Position numbers and translations under genes: made by a program
The notes under the pieces: generated by a model
What the model was told of the DNA's origin: nothing
Databases searched by the model: none
What the model saw: only the letters and a program-made list of their open reading frames with translations
Shown here: one piece after another, positions 63,404 to 64,000 of the stretch
How the letters are laid out: the number at the start of each line of letters is the position of its first letter
Position numbering within the stretch: position 1 is the stretch's first letter
Source of the DNA: Bradyrhizobium ivorense
Lineage (GTDB): Bacteria; Pseudomonadota; Alphaproteobacteria; Rhizobiales; Xanthobacteraceae
Assembly: GCF_900696085.1 (NCBI RefSeq)
Contig: NZ_CAADFC020000027.1
Location: forward strand, 21,437 to 85,436
Reading direction: 5' to 3'
DNA: 64,000 bases

Positions 63404-64000
63404 ATGGGTCGCTTCGTTGAAGAGGCGGATCGCGGGCAATGGACGCTATTGCCCGAATGCCTCGATGATTTCATTGACGAGAGCAACCCCGTTCGCGTGA
63501 TCGACGCGTTTGTCGATGCGCTCGATTTGGCTGAGATGGGCTTTGAGGGGGTGGAGCCGGCGGCAACGGGTCGACCGTCGTACCACCCCTCGGTTCTCTT
63601 AAAGCTTTACATCTATGGCTATCTGAACCGGGTGCAGTCGAGCCGACGGCTCGAACGAGAGTCCGGCCGCAATGTCGAGGTGATGTGGCTGCTGGGTCGG
63701 CTCGCTCCGGATCATAAGACGATCGCGGATTTCCGCAAGGACAACGGCCTGGCGCTCCGCAAGGTCTGTGCGCGCTTCATCGAGCTCTGCCGAGAGATGG
63801 GGCTTCTCGCGACGTCGAGCGTCGCCATCGACGGCAGCAAGTTCAAAGCGGTGAACAACCGGGACAGGAACTTCACCCGGGCGAAGGTGGAGCGGCGGCG
63901 TGCTCGGCTCGAGGAGAGCGTCGCGCGCTATCTGAGCCAACTCGACACCGCCGACCGGCAGGAGCCGACGGAGGCGCTGGCTGCGAAGGTCACGAGGCTC
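63404..64000 (+). CDS. IS1182 family transposase, N-terminal part
   Basis: The frame is open for 199 codons to the window edge. It starts MGRFVEEADRGQWTLLPE and shows GRPSYHPSVLLKLYIYGYLN, SSRRLERE, DHKTIADFRKDN and VAIDGSKFKAVN; the Asp in VAIDGS is the first catalytic residue of the DDE triad. The remaining Asp and Glu would lie beyond the window. A GGGAGA Shine-Dalgarno precedes the ATG. Confidence 0.9.
   Translation, partial: MGRFVEEADRGQWTLLPECLDDFIDESNPVRVIDAFVDALDLAEMGFEGVEPAATGRPSYHPSVLLKLYIYGYLNRVQSSRRLERESGRNVEVMWLLGRLAPDHKTIADFRKDNGLALRKVCARFIELCREMGLLATSSVAIDGSKFKAVNNRDRNFTRAKVERRRARLEESVARYLSQLDTADRQEPTEALAAKVTRL

Larger units (their letters stand above)
63344..64000 (+). mobile_element. 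Left end of IS1182-type insertion sequence, truncated by window end
   Basis: Sequence diverges from the left repeat exactly at 63344, where TGGCTGTGTGAAAACGC begins, a terminus typical of this IS type (recalled). It continues into a transposase frame to the end of the window. The right end and any target duplication are outside the window. Confidence 0.8.

Overview
The window is high-GC alphaproteobacterial DNA, most likely from a Bradyrhizobium or close relative. The evidence is gene order, the lengths of RpoB (1372 aa) and RpoC (1399 aa), a CTTGAC-type -35 box, and short palindromic repeats of a kind common in that group. The genus is inferred from protein and repeat character, not from a database search.

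From 1 to 35,300 lies the core transcription/translation supercluster on the + strand: rpoB-rpoC, then rpsL-rpsG-fusA-tuf, the S10 and spc ribosomal protein genes, secY, adk, rpsM-rpsK-rpoA-rplQ. Two departures stand out. Three non-ribosomal genes (an FAD oxidoreductase/methyltransferase fusion, an ABC exporter with polyacidic ends, and a convergent FAD monooxygenase-like gene) sit between rpoC and rpsL. A second, divergent SecY-like gene, which lacks the plug region and the key C5-loop arginine, sits between secY and adk. Adenylate kinase carries a histone H1-like Lys/Ala-rich tail.

From 35,300 to 55,900 is ordinary chromosomal housekeeping and accessory content: an SDR enzyme, a divergent MDR oxidoreductase/HxlR regulator pair, an OprO/P-type porin, a DegP-type protease followed by rarA, an exported alpha/beta hydrolase, an orphan HigA-like regulator coupled to an RluC-type pseudouridine synthase, an exported amidohydrolase, the F1-ATPase assembly chaperone ATP12, a FliK-like gene overlapping a stand-alone FlhB C-terminal-domain gene, a class D beta-lactamase homologue, a MocR regulator, an EamA transporter and a cupin. 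Intergenic spaces hold several strong dyads and repeat elements.

From 55,900 to 64,000 is a plastic region. Three paralogous proteins share a TolB-N-like plus TPR output half but have different input halves: a CadC/OmpR winged helix once and class III adenylate cyclase domains twice. The last cyclase gene is bracketed by two near-identical 815-bp direct repeats, each encoding the same small complete tyrosine recombinase. The right copy is interrupted by the left end of an IS1182-type insertion sequence, whose transposase runs off the window. This looks like a recently assembled or duplicated integrase-cyclase unit and is, with the plugless SecY, the best candidate here for something undescribed.
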